NCBI GenBank assembly: GCA_024639035.1
Contig: JAHEJE010000031.1
Coordinates: forward strand, 1 to 14,428
Length of the DNA: 14,428 bases
From: Alphaproteobacteria bacterium
GTDB taxonomy: Bacteria > Pseudomonadota > Alphaproteobacteria > Rhizobiales > Aestuariivirgaceae
Direction: 5' to 3'
This document shows, one piece after another, positions 1 through 5,929 of the stretch. The notes under the pieces are model-generated. The model ran no database searches and was not told where the DNA came from. It saw only the letters and a list, made by a program, of their open reading frames with translations. Made by a program: the position numbers and the translations under genes. The stretch's first letter is position 1; each line of letters starts with the position of its first letter.

Positions 1-2
1 CC

Positions 3-509
3 TCGGTTCTGGGCCAGGTGGTTGGCGACAACATCGGTCTGCTCAGCAAGATTGCCGGCGGCATCATCATCCTGTTGGGCCTGCACTTTCTCGGCATACT
101 GAAGATCGGTTTCCTTTACCGCGAAGCGCGTTTCGAGGGGCCGACAAAGCCGCTAGGGCTGATCGGTGCCTATGTCGTAGGGCTGGCTTTCGCCTTCGGG
201 TGGACGCCCTGCGTCGGCCCGGTGCTGGCGGCTGTGCTGTTCTACGCCGCCCAGGAGAGTTCGCTGTGGAAAGGCACCTCGCTGCTCGCCGTCTATGCCG
301 CGGGCATCGGCATTCCTTTCCTCATCGCCGCACTCGCCGCCAAACCATTCCTCAAGTTCATGCAGCGTTTCCGCAAGCATCTCGGAATGGTCGAAAAGGC
401 GATCGGCGCATTGCTGGTGATCACCGGGATACTGTTCATCACCGGCTCGATGAACGAAATCGGCTACTGGCTGCTGCAAATGTTTCCAGCACTCGGCCGC
501 GTCGGCTAA
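3..509 (+). CDS. ccdA: CcdA/SoxV-type thiol-disulfide electron carrier, 3' part
   Basis: An integral membrane protein of the CcdA/DsbD-beta family. Such proteins pass electrons from cytoplasmic thioredoxin through a membrane cysteine pair to periplasmic thioredoxins. The frame is open from the first bases of the window and already reads family-like residues (SVLGQVVGDNIGLLSKIAGG), so the real start lies upstream; a GTG at 18 is internal. The visible part holds several hydrophobic helices and the conserved FGWTPCVGP segment with the second redox cysteine; the first cysteine must lie outside. It ends at TAA 507-509, overlapping by four bases the end of the convergent gene on the other strand. 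The SoxW-like thioredoxin at 1363 is the natural periplasmic partner, as in soxV-soxW clusters, so soxV is an alternative name. Family call is firm; partner assignment is inferred. Confidence 0.85.
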   Translation, partial: SVLGQVVGDNIGLLSKIAGGIIILLGLHFLGILKIGFLYREARFEGPTKPLGLIGAYVVGLAFAFGWTPCVGPVLAAVLFYAAQESSLWKGTSLLAVYAAGIGIPFLIAALAAKPFLKFMQRFRKHLGMVEKAIGALLVITGILFITGSMNEIGYWLLQMFPALGRVG

Positions 510-1228
510 CCCCAGCGCAGAAAGATAATTACGTCGAACGACTTCAGCTCGCGCAGCAGGTTGACGAAGCCGGTCTGGTCTTGTGCATCGATGGGGTCGA
601 ACAGCTTGGCGGCGGATGCCGTCGCACTGCCGAAAATCGAGTTGAAGTTCTCGTCTTTGCGCAGTTCCTTCGAGGCCATGGCCCGGCAGCCTTCCAGGAT
701 ATGGGCATAGATGGCCGAGGCCGTCTTGGCGGCGTTGCGTTCCGGCAGTTTCTTAAGATCGGGCGGATTGTGACGGTAGTGGTACAAGACCTCCATCTGC
801 GCGTTGAGATCGTAGATGCAATCGGCCAGCACGCGCACGCCGTTGCGCCGGCGCAGTTTGTGCAGATGATCGCGCACCGGCGACAGGGCCGCCTGTGCCG
901 CCTTGCTGTCACCTTCAGTTGCCAGTCCGGCGCCTTTTTCGAAAGCGGCTGCAATCGCGCCGGCCGTTTCCGTCCAGGCCGGATCGTCGCCGAACGGATC
1001 CGGCGGTGTGTCGCCATAGTGTTCGGCAAGCGCTTTCCAGTTTTGCGCTGCCTGCGCAAGTTCCAGCGAGGCAACGCCTGCATTACCTGTCCGCAGATAG
1101 AACAGGGCTGACTTGTAGGGTTGGTTGACTTGCTCGATCCTGGCGTTGAATTCAGCCAGTTGTCCAGCGGTGGCATTGGTGACCCCGGCCAACACGAACA
1201 TTAATGCCGATACGAGAATTTCACGCAT
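506..1228 (-). CDS. Uncharacterised secreted helical protein with two cysteines
   Basis: I do not recognise this 240-residue protein. It starts with a Sec-type signal peptide (about residues 1-22, ending NATAG) and the rest reads as amphipathic helices rich in Ala, Leu and charged residues, reminiscent of four-helix bundles such as cytochrome c-556 or c', but with no CxxCH heme site. The mature part has only two cysteines, C137 (LADCIY) and C181 (LEGCRAM). Both halves end in a similar basic/hydrophobic helix (HLHKLRRRNGVRVL and LLRELKSFDVIIFL), which hints at an internal duplication. The ATG start at 1228 is supported by GAGGG nine bases upstream. It lies convergent to the CcdA gene (4-base overlap) and divergent from soxW, sharing a 134-base promoter region with it, so it may be a client or partner of that thiol-redox system. 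That role is inference only. Confidence 0.7.
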   Translation of the reverse strand: MREILVSALMFVLAGVTNATAGQLAEFNARIEQVNQPYKSALFYLRTGNAGVASLELAQAAQNWKALAEHYGDTPPDPFGDDPAWTETAGAIAAAFEKGAGLATEGDSKAAQAALSPVRDHLHKLRRRNGVRVLADCIYDLNAQMEVLYHYRHNPPDLKKLPERNAAKTASAIYAHILEGCRAMASKELRKDENFNSIFGSATASAAKLFDPIDAQDQTGFVNLLRELKSFDVIIFLRWG

Positions 1229-1305
1229 ATACTTATGCCCTCACAACAGACCGGCCTCACAGGGATTTGACGCTCGTCCAGCGGCCAACCCTGTACTCAA
1301 ATGAC

Positions 1306-1315
1306 ATATTCGTAT
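1306..1315. promoter_or_regulatory. Candidate operator in soxW / secreted-protein divergent promoter
   Basis: ATA-TTCG-TAT is a short inverted repeat in the 134-base region between the two divergently transcribed genes. Its TTCG core matches the core of the symmetric site upstream of the ArsR gene (2430-2445) and of a related site upstream of fccA (4355-4366). The likely binder is the ArsR-family protein encoded at 1998-2357. This is inferred from position and weak similarity; the arms are only three bases long. Confidence 0.3.
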
Positions 1316-1362
1316 ACCCTGATTTGTTAGGTGATGCCACTCACGTCAGCGAGGTTTTCGAC

Positions 1363-1977
1363 ATGATCGACCGCAGAACATTCGCCAAATCGTTGGCCCT
1401 GCCGGCCGCGCTCGCCGCCACCGGCATCCCGAGCGTTCAAGCGGCAACCGATGAGCCTGCCATCGACGACGACGGCATCTACACCCAGCCCTGGTTCAAC
1501 CACTCGTCGTTCCTGGTGTTGTCGGAGGAAGTTGAAGAGGCTGCCGGCGAAGGCAAGCGTCTGGCGATCCTGTGGGAGCAGAAGGGTTGCCCGTACTGCC
1601 GCGAATTGCATCGTGTTAACTTTGCCAAACCGGCCATTCGGGACTTCATCAAGGAGAATTTCCAGGTTCTTCAGCTGAACATCTGGGGATCAAAGAAGGT
1701 AACCGATTTCGATGGTGAAGAACTCGAAGAGCGCGACCTGGCCAAGAAATGGCGCGTCCTGTTCACTCCGACCATCGTGTTCGCTGCGCCGAAGCTTGGC
1801 GAGGCAGGCGCCGAGGCTGAAGTCGTGCGCATGCCCGGCTACTTCAAACCGTTTCATTTCATCTCAATGTTTGAGTACGTCAAGGACGAAGCCTACCGGG
1901 AACAGGACTTCCAGCGCTACCTGCAGGACAAGTTCAAACGCCTGGAAGCTGAAGGTAAAAAGCCTGAGGTCTGGTAG
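1363..1977 (+). CDS. soxW: SoxW-like periplasmic thioredoxin-fold protein
   Basis: A 204-residue exported thioredoxin-fold protein, likely a periplasmic thiol-disulfide reductase serving sulfur oxidation enzymes. The start is the ATG at 1363, preceded by GAGG eight bases upstream; the frame is open further upstream, but only this start places a twin-arginine-like signal (RRTFAKSLALPAALAATG, ending VQA) at the N-terminus. The redox motif is CPYC at residues 76-79 in WEQKGCPYCRELH, and the cis-proline segment is FTPTIVF (about 134-140). The C-terminal 40 residues form a charged helical extension. In Paracoccus-type sox clusters soxV (CcdA) and soxW are adjacent; here a CcdA gene lies just upstream on the same strand, with one opposite-strand gene in between. 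The gene is convergent with the ArsR gene. Thioredoxin fold is firm; the SoxW label rests on context and motif. Confidence 0.75.
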   Translation: MIDRRTFAKSLALPAALAATGIPSVQAATDEPAIDDDGIYTQPWFNHSSFLVLSEEVEEAAGEGKRLAILWEQKGCPYCRELHRVNFAKPAIRDFIKENFQVLQLNIWGSKKVTDFDGEELEERDLAKKWRVLFTPTIVFAAPKLGEAGAEAEVVRMPGYFKPFHFISMFEYVKDEAYREQDFQRYLQDKFKRLEAEGKKPEVW

Positions 1978-2015
1978 GCGACGATTGTCGCCAGCGCTCA
2001 CGCCACCCGGTGGCG
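1977..2015. terminator. Two adjacent hairpins at a convergent gene junction
   Basis: GGCGAC-GATT-GTCGCC (1977-1992) is a perfect six-base stem with a four-base loop that begins on the last base of the soxW stop codon. CGCCACC-C-GGTGGCG (2001-2015) is a second perfect inverted repeat, lying inside the last codons of the ArsR gene. Neither is followed by a T-run, so a canonical intrinsic terminator is not shown. The position between two gene ends fits a bidirectional transcription barrier. Confidence 0.4.
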
Positions 2016-2357
2016 GGCCTTTTCCAGTTCGCGGCGATTGACGGCTGCCTCGGAACAGAACAGCGAATGCATCAGCTCAAGTGTCTGCTCGACGTCCTTG
2101 CTGACCAGTCTGTAGTAGATCGACTTTCCCTCACGGCGCGTCGCCACCAGGCGTTCCGCTCGCAACAGCGTCAGATGCTGGGACAGTTTTGACTGCCGGA
2201 ACAGCAGGTCGGCCTCCAGTTCGCTGACCGACATCTCGCCGTGCTCGGCAAGTCGGCAAAGGATCAGCATGCGACTTTCATTGGACAGCGCCTTCAGGAA
2301 GGAAGCCGCTTCCTGCGCTCCTTCCACAATATCCTGTGGCGTTGGTTCGAATGTCAA
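1998..2357 (-). CDS. ArsR-family persulfide-sensing repressor (BigR/SqrR/SoxR-like)
   Basis: A 119-residue winged-helix regulator of the ArsR/SmtB family. The recognition helix region is visible at about 46-65 (SELEADLLFRQSKLSQHLTL), followed by the wing (ATRREGKSIYYRL). It has exactly two cysteines, C34 (LILCRL) and C101 (HSLFCSE), 67 residues apart. In BigR and SqrR a pair at near-identical spacing forms a polysulfide bridge on reaction with persulfides and releases DNA; the same chemistry is inferred here. The CxC-type metal site of classical ArsR is absent. The start is an unusual TTG at 2357: an in-frame TGA lies just upstream, no in-frame ATG precedes LILC, and GGAG sits eight bases upstream (2366-2369). 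It lies downstream of fccAB on the same strand, with a candidate operator in its own promoter region, suggesting autoregulation and control of fcc and soxW. Names in use for relatives are bigR, sqrR and soxR. Confidence 0.85.
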   Translation of the reverse strand: MTFEPTPQDIVEGAQEAASFLKALSNESRMLILCRLAEHGEMSVSELEADLLFRQSKLSQHLTLLRAERLVATRREGKSIYYRLVSKDVEQTLELMHSLFCSEAAVNRRELEKARHRVA

Positions 2358-2429
2358 AACTCAGTCTCCAGTTCGCCGCGAACAATCAATCACGGGCAGA
2401 TATACGCACAGCTCATATCGCGCAACACC

Positions 2430-2445
2430 ATCATTTTCGAATGAT
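2430..2445. promoter_or_regulatory. Perfect inverted repeat, candidate operator of the ArsR gene
   Basis: ATCATT-TTCG-AATGAT has perfect six-base arms around a four-base spacer, about 73 bases upstream of the TTG start on the minus strand. The reverse complement contains CATTCGAAAATGA, which closely resembles TATTCGAAAGTGA upstream of fccA. A weak promoter reading (TTGCGC, 15 bases, TATATC on the minus strand, plus coordinates 2425 to 2399) lies just downstream. Autoregulation through this site is inferred. Confidence 0.5.
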
Positions 2446-2520
2446 CATCAGCCGATCGCTCGCAATTTCGTGATCGCCGGCCAAGTAACCTGTTCACGGC
2501 TCAAGCTCTTCAATGCCATC

Positions 2521-2556
2521 GCAAAAGGTGGGCGATGCACATGGCGCACCGCCCAT
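2521..2556 (-). terminator. Possible weak terminator after fccB
   Basis: Downstream of the fccB stop, the minus strand reads GGGCG, a 15-base stretch, CGCCC and then ACCTTTTGC. The short GC stem followed by a run of only four T could end the fcc transcript. The loop is long and the T-run short, so confidence is low. The rest of 2358-2578 holds no gene that I can support, apart from the candidate operator listed separately. Confidence 0.25.
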
Positions 2557-2578
2557 ACGGATCATCTTCAGGCAGCGA

Positions 2579-3859
2579 TCAGCCAAAGATGTCCTTGGTA
2601 ATACCCTCGTACCAGCCGTTGGCTTCTTCTGCCGTCTGCGCCCTGAGATCGGCCGCTTCTCCGGTCTTGGAGATGAACTTGCTGGTCACATCGATCTTCT
2701 CCTCGCCGCCGGCATAATCGGCCCCGACCTTGACGCCGTCGCTGGTCGCCACCAGGCTCCAGCAGGTGTTGCGGTATTTTGCCGGGAACTTCTTCGATCC
2801 GGTCAGATCGGCCAGGATCGCATTGGCGGCGACCTTGGCCTGGCTGTTGGCAGAAAACGCAGACTTCGGCATCGCCGAGGCAACCGACGCATCGCCGACC
2901 ACGAAGGTATCCTCATTCATCTTCGAGCGCATCGAACTCGGATCGATCGGACACCAGCCGTTGTCCGCCGTCAGGCCGGCCCGTTCGGCAATCACGCCGG
3001 CCTTCTGCGCCGGGATGACGTTCGCCACCGATGCCTTGAAGGTCTCTCCGTCAGTCATGATCTCCATCGAGTCGGTGTTGACCGCCTTGACGCCGCCGGT
3101 CACTTCCTTGGGCAACCATTCGATCATGCCATCGTAGTGCTGGGCCCAGGCTTCCTGGAACAGGGCCTGTTTGGAGAACTTGTCCTTGGCATCGAGCACG
3201 ATGATTTTCGATTTCGGCTTGTTGGTCTTCAGGTAGTGGGCAACCATGCAAACCCGCTCGTAGGGGCCTGGCGGACAGCGGAACGGATTGGGTGGCGGGC
3301 ACATGACGAATGTGCCGCCGTCTTCCATCGCCTCGAGCTGTTGCTTCAGCACCGCGGTCTGGGTGCCGGCCTGCCAGGCATGCGGCATGACGGTAGAGGC
3401 TTCCGGGCTGTAACCCTCGATGGTGTCGTAGCGCATGTCGATGCCGGGCGTCACGACCAGCCGATCGTATGGCAGATCGCCGCCGCGGCCGAGTTTGACC
3501 TTCTTGCCGGCGCCATCCACATCGACAGCGACGTCATGTACCACGTTGATGCCATATTCGGCCGCCAGCGTGCTGTATCCGTGCGTGATCGACTCAAGGG
3601 TGCGGAAACCGCCGAGGTACAGGTTGGAAAAGAAGCATGTCGTGAAATGATGCTTCGGTTCGATGATGGTCACCGCGACATCCTTGGCCGCCTTGGCCAC
3701 GTATCGCGCGGTTGTCGCACCGGCCGGCCCGCCGCCGATCACCACGAGACGGGACTTTGCAGCCGACAGCACTGCCGGGGCGGCAAGGCTGCTGGCGGCA
3801 ACTCCGGTTGCCGAAGCACCGATCAGGCTTGCGAACCGGCGACGCGTGAGTTTGTACAT
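2579..3859 (-). CDS. fccB: Flavocytochrome c sulfide dehydrogenase, flavoprotein subunit
   Basis: A 426-residue periplasmic flavoprotein (FccB, called SoxF in sox clusters) that oxidises sulfide to sulfur or polysulfide and passes electrons to the cytochrome subunit. It has a twin-arginine signal (RRRFASLIG, about residues 6-14; cleavage near 33), the FAD fold motif IGGGPAG at 41-47, and C75 in HHFTTCFFSN, which corresponds to the cysteine that binds FAD covalently in Allochromatium FccB. C195 (FRCPPGPYER) and C366 (RNTCWS) sit where the family's redox-active disulfide is expected; the mapping is by position and local motif. The last 65 residues match the FCSD flavin-binding C-terminal domain. 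Length is normal. AAGGAGA seven bases before the ATG supports the start. The gene follows fccA by 30 bases, an operon. Family call is firm. Confidence 0.95.
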   Translation of the reverse strand: MYKLTRRRFASLIGASATGVAASSLAAPAVLSAAKSRLVVIGGGPAGATTARYVAKAAKDVAVTIIEPKHHFTTCFFSNLYLGGFRTLESITHGYSTLAAEYGINVVHDVAVDVDGAGKKVKLGRGGDLPYDRLVVTPGIDMRYDTIEGYSPEASTVMPHAWQAGTQTAVLKQQLEAMEDGGTFVMCPPPNPFRCPPGPYERVCMVAHYLKTNKPKSKIIVLDAKDKFSKQALFQEAWAQHYDGMIEWLPKEVTGGVKAVNTDSMEIMTDGETFKASVANVIPAQKAGVIAERAGLTADNGWCPIDPSSMRSKMNEDTFVVGDASVASAMPKSAFSANSQAKVAANAILADLTGSKKFPAKYRNTCWSLVATSDGVKVGADYAGGEEKIDVTSKFISKTGEAADLRAQTAEEANGWYEGITKDIFG

Positions 3860-3889
3860 TTGATTCTCCTTGTTGGTTCAGGACCGCAA

Positions 3890-4294
3890 CTACTCGGCCT
3901 TCTGCGTTGAAAGGAATTTCGCCAGGGAGCCGATCTCTTCATCGGACAGGTTCTTGGCAATGTTCACCATGGTCGGGTTTGTGCGTTCCGCGCGGGCGTT
4001 CTTGTATTCGAGGATCGTCTGCACGAGATAGACGTCCGGCAGACCCAGAACGGAAGGGATGCCGTTGCTCTTGCCTTGCGCGTGGTGACAGGTGGCGCAC
4101 TGACCTGAAAGATACTCCCCGTAGTCGGCGTCGGCCTTGGCGAGAATGGCCATTATGGCTTCACTTTGCGTGTCTGCATGAACCGCTGTGGCATGCGCCA
4201 TCGCCAGCAGAATCCCGGCAAGCACCGGTCGGCCGGGCATACCCCGCCGCCGCCTTCTCGAGCTCTCGCGTCTGAAGTTCTGCATCGGTTTCAT
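3890..4294 (-). CDS. fccA: Flavocytochrome c sulfide dehydrogenase, monoheme cytochrome subunit
   Basis: A small exported c-type cytochrome, the electron-accepting subunit of sulfide dehydrogenase (FccA/SoxE role). A single heme site, CATCH, lies at residues 66-70 and the probable distal ligand is M109 in TNPTMVNIA. The N-terminus has an arginine-rich stretch followed by a hydrophobic signal ending AVHA at about 40. The annotated ATG (4294) has only a weak Shine-Dalgarno; internal ATGs at 4285 and 4240 would also keep the signal, and the last gives a more typical Sec leader (MPGRPVLAGILLAM). Allochromatium FccA and Paracoccus SoxE carry two hemes, while Chlorobium FccA carries one; this protein is of the one-heme size. 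It is transcribed with fccB and divergent from the HbpS-like gene. A TTCG-centred motif upstream suggests control by the ArsR regulator. Confidence 0.9.
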   Translation of the reverse strand: MKPMQNFRRESSRRRRRGMPGRPVLAGILLAMAHATAVHADTQSEAIMAILAKADADYGEYLSGQCATCHHAQGKSNGIPSVLGLPDVYLVQTILEYKNARAERTNPTMVNIAKNLSDEEIGSLAKFLSTQKAE

Positions 4295-4354
4295 TCTGCA
4301 CGCTCTACACGTTCAGTCCATCCAAATTGACTTCGGTGAAGGTCGCATGCAATT

Positions 4355-4366
4355 ATTCGAAAGTGA
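4355..4366. promoter_or_regulatory. Candidate ArsR operator upstream of fccA
   Basis: ATTCGAAAGTGA lies about 60 bases upstream of the fccA start, in the 286-base divergent region 4295-4580. It differs from ATTCGAAAATGA, read on the minus strand of the symmetric site before the ArsR gene, by one base in twelve. The neighbourhood is AT-rich (4351-4400), fitting a promoter. I see no gene in 4295-4580. Binding by the ArsR protein is an inference. Confidence 0.4.
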
Positions 4367-4580
4367 CATAGTCTTTGAGTTTTTACAATTAAACAATGCG
4401 CCGCCGATTGCATCTTGCGATCCCTGGCTGCGGCTTTGGTGGCAATTGATCCGGGTCTGATTTCCAGCCGAGCGTGCGGCTTCGGGTTTGACCTCACTCA
4501 AGGTGGCGCCGTGTCTGTCTTGTGAACGTTTGCATCATAATGACGAGTTGTAGGATGGTGTTCTTTCGAGGTAGCAGATC

Positions 4581-5090
4581 ATGAAACATCTCAAGCGACG
4601 GGCTCTGATTGCCATGGGTGTTGCGGCGTTGCTGTGCGCACCGGCATCGGCTCAGGACAGCGGCATGGCGACATTCAGAGTGCTCAAGCCCGAACTGGCC
4701 CTGACCGCCGCACAGGCCGCAATGGCAAAGTGCCGTGAAAACGGTTTCCAGGTTGCCGTGAGCATCGCCGACAGGTTCGGCGTCCTCCAGGTCACCTTGC
4801 GCGACCAATTCGCCGGACCGCACACGCCGGATACGGCATACCGCAAGGCATGGACGGCGGTGAGCTTTCGAACTGAGACCGGCGAACTGGCAAAACTGAC
4901 CGAAACCGGTGAAGCCTGGGGCATTCGCAATGTTCCCGGCGCCTTGCCGCTGGGTGGCGGGGTTAGAATTCTCGCCGGCGAAGGCGACATGCTCGGCGCC
5001 ATCGGCGTCTCAGGCGCCCCGTCCGGTCGCGATGACGAAACCTGCGCCAAGGCGGGCATCGAGGCAATCTCCGAACAGATCGAGTTCTGA
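4581..5090 (+). CDS. Secreted HbpS/GlcG-type (heme-degrading-domain family) protein
   Basis: A 169-residue exported protein of the GlcG/HbpS family (Pfam Haem_degrading). A Sec signal covers about residues 1-24 (LLCAPASA). The family signature is visible: AYRKAWTAVSFR near 87-97, PGALPLGGGVRI at 119-130 and GAIGVSGAPSGRDDETCAKA near 139-158. Members in Streptomyces bind heme outside the cell; many proteobacterial members have no known function. Two cysteines are present in the mature part (C51 and C155). GAGG nine bases upstream supports the ATG. The gene is divergent from fccA and precedes the HemG-like gene by about 280 bases, so it may have its own promoter. A link to heme or to cytochrome maturation is plausible from the neighbours but not shown. 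Confidence 0.8.
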   Translation: MKHLKRRALIAMGVAALLCAPASAQDSGMATFRVLKPELALTAAQAAMAKCRENGFQVAVSIADRFGVLQVTLRDQFAGPHTPDTAYRKAWTAVSFRTETGELAKLTETGEAWGIRNVPGALPLGGGVRILAGEGDMLGAIGVSGAPSGRDDETCAKAGIEAISEQIEF

Positions 5091-5297
5091 GCACGGGATT
5101 TCCGGGAGTTCGCTTTTACAAACGGTGGCGTGACCAGCATCAGGCGACGATTTGATGCGCGATGAACGTTACGATCGGCCACGAGATGGTTCGATGCAAC
5201 GGCAAGCAGCAGCAAGTGCGCGCTCGTTGCCTTAAACCCGCGCCGCTGGCTCGGCACGACCAGCACTCCACCTGCCGCCCGGCGCCGGCATTGAACG

Positions 5298-5315
5298 CTT
5301 TGACCCACGTCAAAG
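5298..5315. promoter_or_regulatory. CRP/FNR-family binding site upstream of the HemG-FNT pair
   Basis: CTTTGACCCACGTCAAAG is a perfect inverted repeat (seven-base arms, four-base spacer) whose core TTGAC-N4-GTCAA is the form bound by FNR/FixK/DNR-type regulators. Its centre is about 67 bases before the ATG at 5374, a normal distance for an activator site. It implies control by low oxygen or nitric oxide. The rest of 5091-5373 shows no gene; two copies of AACCGGTT lie at 5328-5335 and 5345-5352. Confidence 0.7.
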
Positions 5316-5373
5316 ACGAAGCCGCTCAACCGGTTGATGCTGCGAACCGGTTCTCATGCTGGAACTTCACGAT

Positions 5374-5925
5374 ATGAAGATATTGTTCGCTTACGGCTCA
5401 ACCGAGGGCCAGACCAAGAAAATCGCCCAGAAGGCGGCAGCATACCTCCGCGACCACAATCACAGTGTGCAGGTTATCGACGCCACCGAACTCAAGACGG
5501 ATTTCGACGTGATGCCCTTTGATGCCGCAATCCTGGCCGCGTCGGTGCATCAATCGCAGCATCAGACCGAAATCGTCGACTTTGTCGGTAGGCACAGGGA
5601 TTGGCTTGACGGCAAACCAAGCGCGTTCATCTCGGTCAGCCTGTCTGCAGCCTTCGAGGAAGACAGAGCCGAAGCCCAGCTCTACATCGACCAGTTCAAG
5701 GACGAGACCGCTTGGCAACCGACATTGACGCTCTCGCTTGCCGGGGCATTGCGCTACAAGGAGTATGACTTCACGCGGCGTTGGCTGATGCGGTTCATGG
5801 CAGAGGCAAAGGGCGCTCCGACCGACACCACACAGGACCACGAGTACACCGACTGGGATGCGCTCGGGGCATTCCTCGACGAGTTTGTGAAAGCCGCCGC
5901 CGAACAACTGGGAAGGGCATCGTAA
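5374..5925 (+). CDS. hemG: HemG-type flavodoxin (menaquinone-dependent protoporphyrinogen oxidase-like)
   Basis: A 183-residue soluble flavodoxin-fold protein close in length and pattern to E. coli HemG, which oxidises protoporphyrinogen IX to protoporphyrin IX using FMN and membrane quinone. Visible features are the FMN phosphate loop AYGSTEGQT (6-14), the AASVHQSQHQ segment (56-65), LAGALRYKEYD (122-132), and the C-terminal PTDTTQDHEYTDWD (149-162), which parallels the HemG ending. ATG 5374 is chosen over 5356 because GGAA lies nine bases before it and translation then begins MKILFAYGS, as in the family. A perfect FNR-type site lies upstream, fitting oxygen-independent heme synthesis in low oxygen. 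The channel gene follows after four bases. A general flavodoxin with another role remains possible. Confidence 0.75.
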   Translation: MKILFAYGSTEGQTKKIAQKAAAYLRDHNHSVQVIDATELKTDFDVMPFDAAILAASVHQSQHQTEIVDFVGRHRDWLDGKPSAFISVSLSAAFEEDRAEAQLYIDQFKDETAWQPTLTLSLAGALRYKEYDFTRRWLMRFMAEAKGAPTDTTQDHEYTDWDALGAFLDEFVKAAAEQLGRAS

Positions 5926-5929
5926 AGCG

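Noticed and set aside
200..1111. 303-codon plus-strand open frame across the end of ccdA and the secreted-protein gene
   Set aside because: It overlaps the CcdA frame with its conserved cysteine motif and is antisense to a gene with signal peptide and ribosome site.
2513..3910. 465-codon open frame on the plus strand opposite fccB and the fccA end
   Set aside because: It mirrors a certain sulfide dehydrogenase gene, is rich in Arg, His and Gly as antisense frames of GC-rich genes are, and shows no recognisable domain.
4313..4501. Short minus-strand frames in the fccA / HbpS-like divergent region
   Set aside because: No ribosome site, no recognisable features, and they occupy an AT-rich promoter region.
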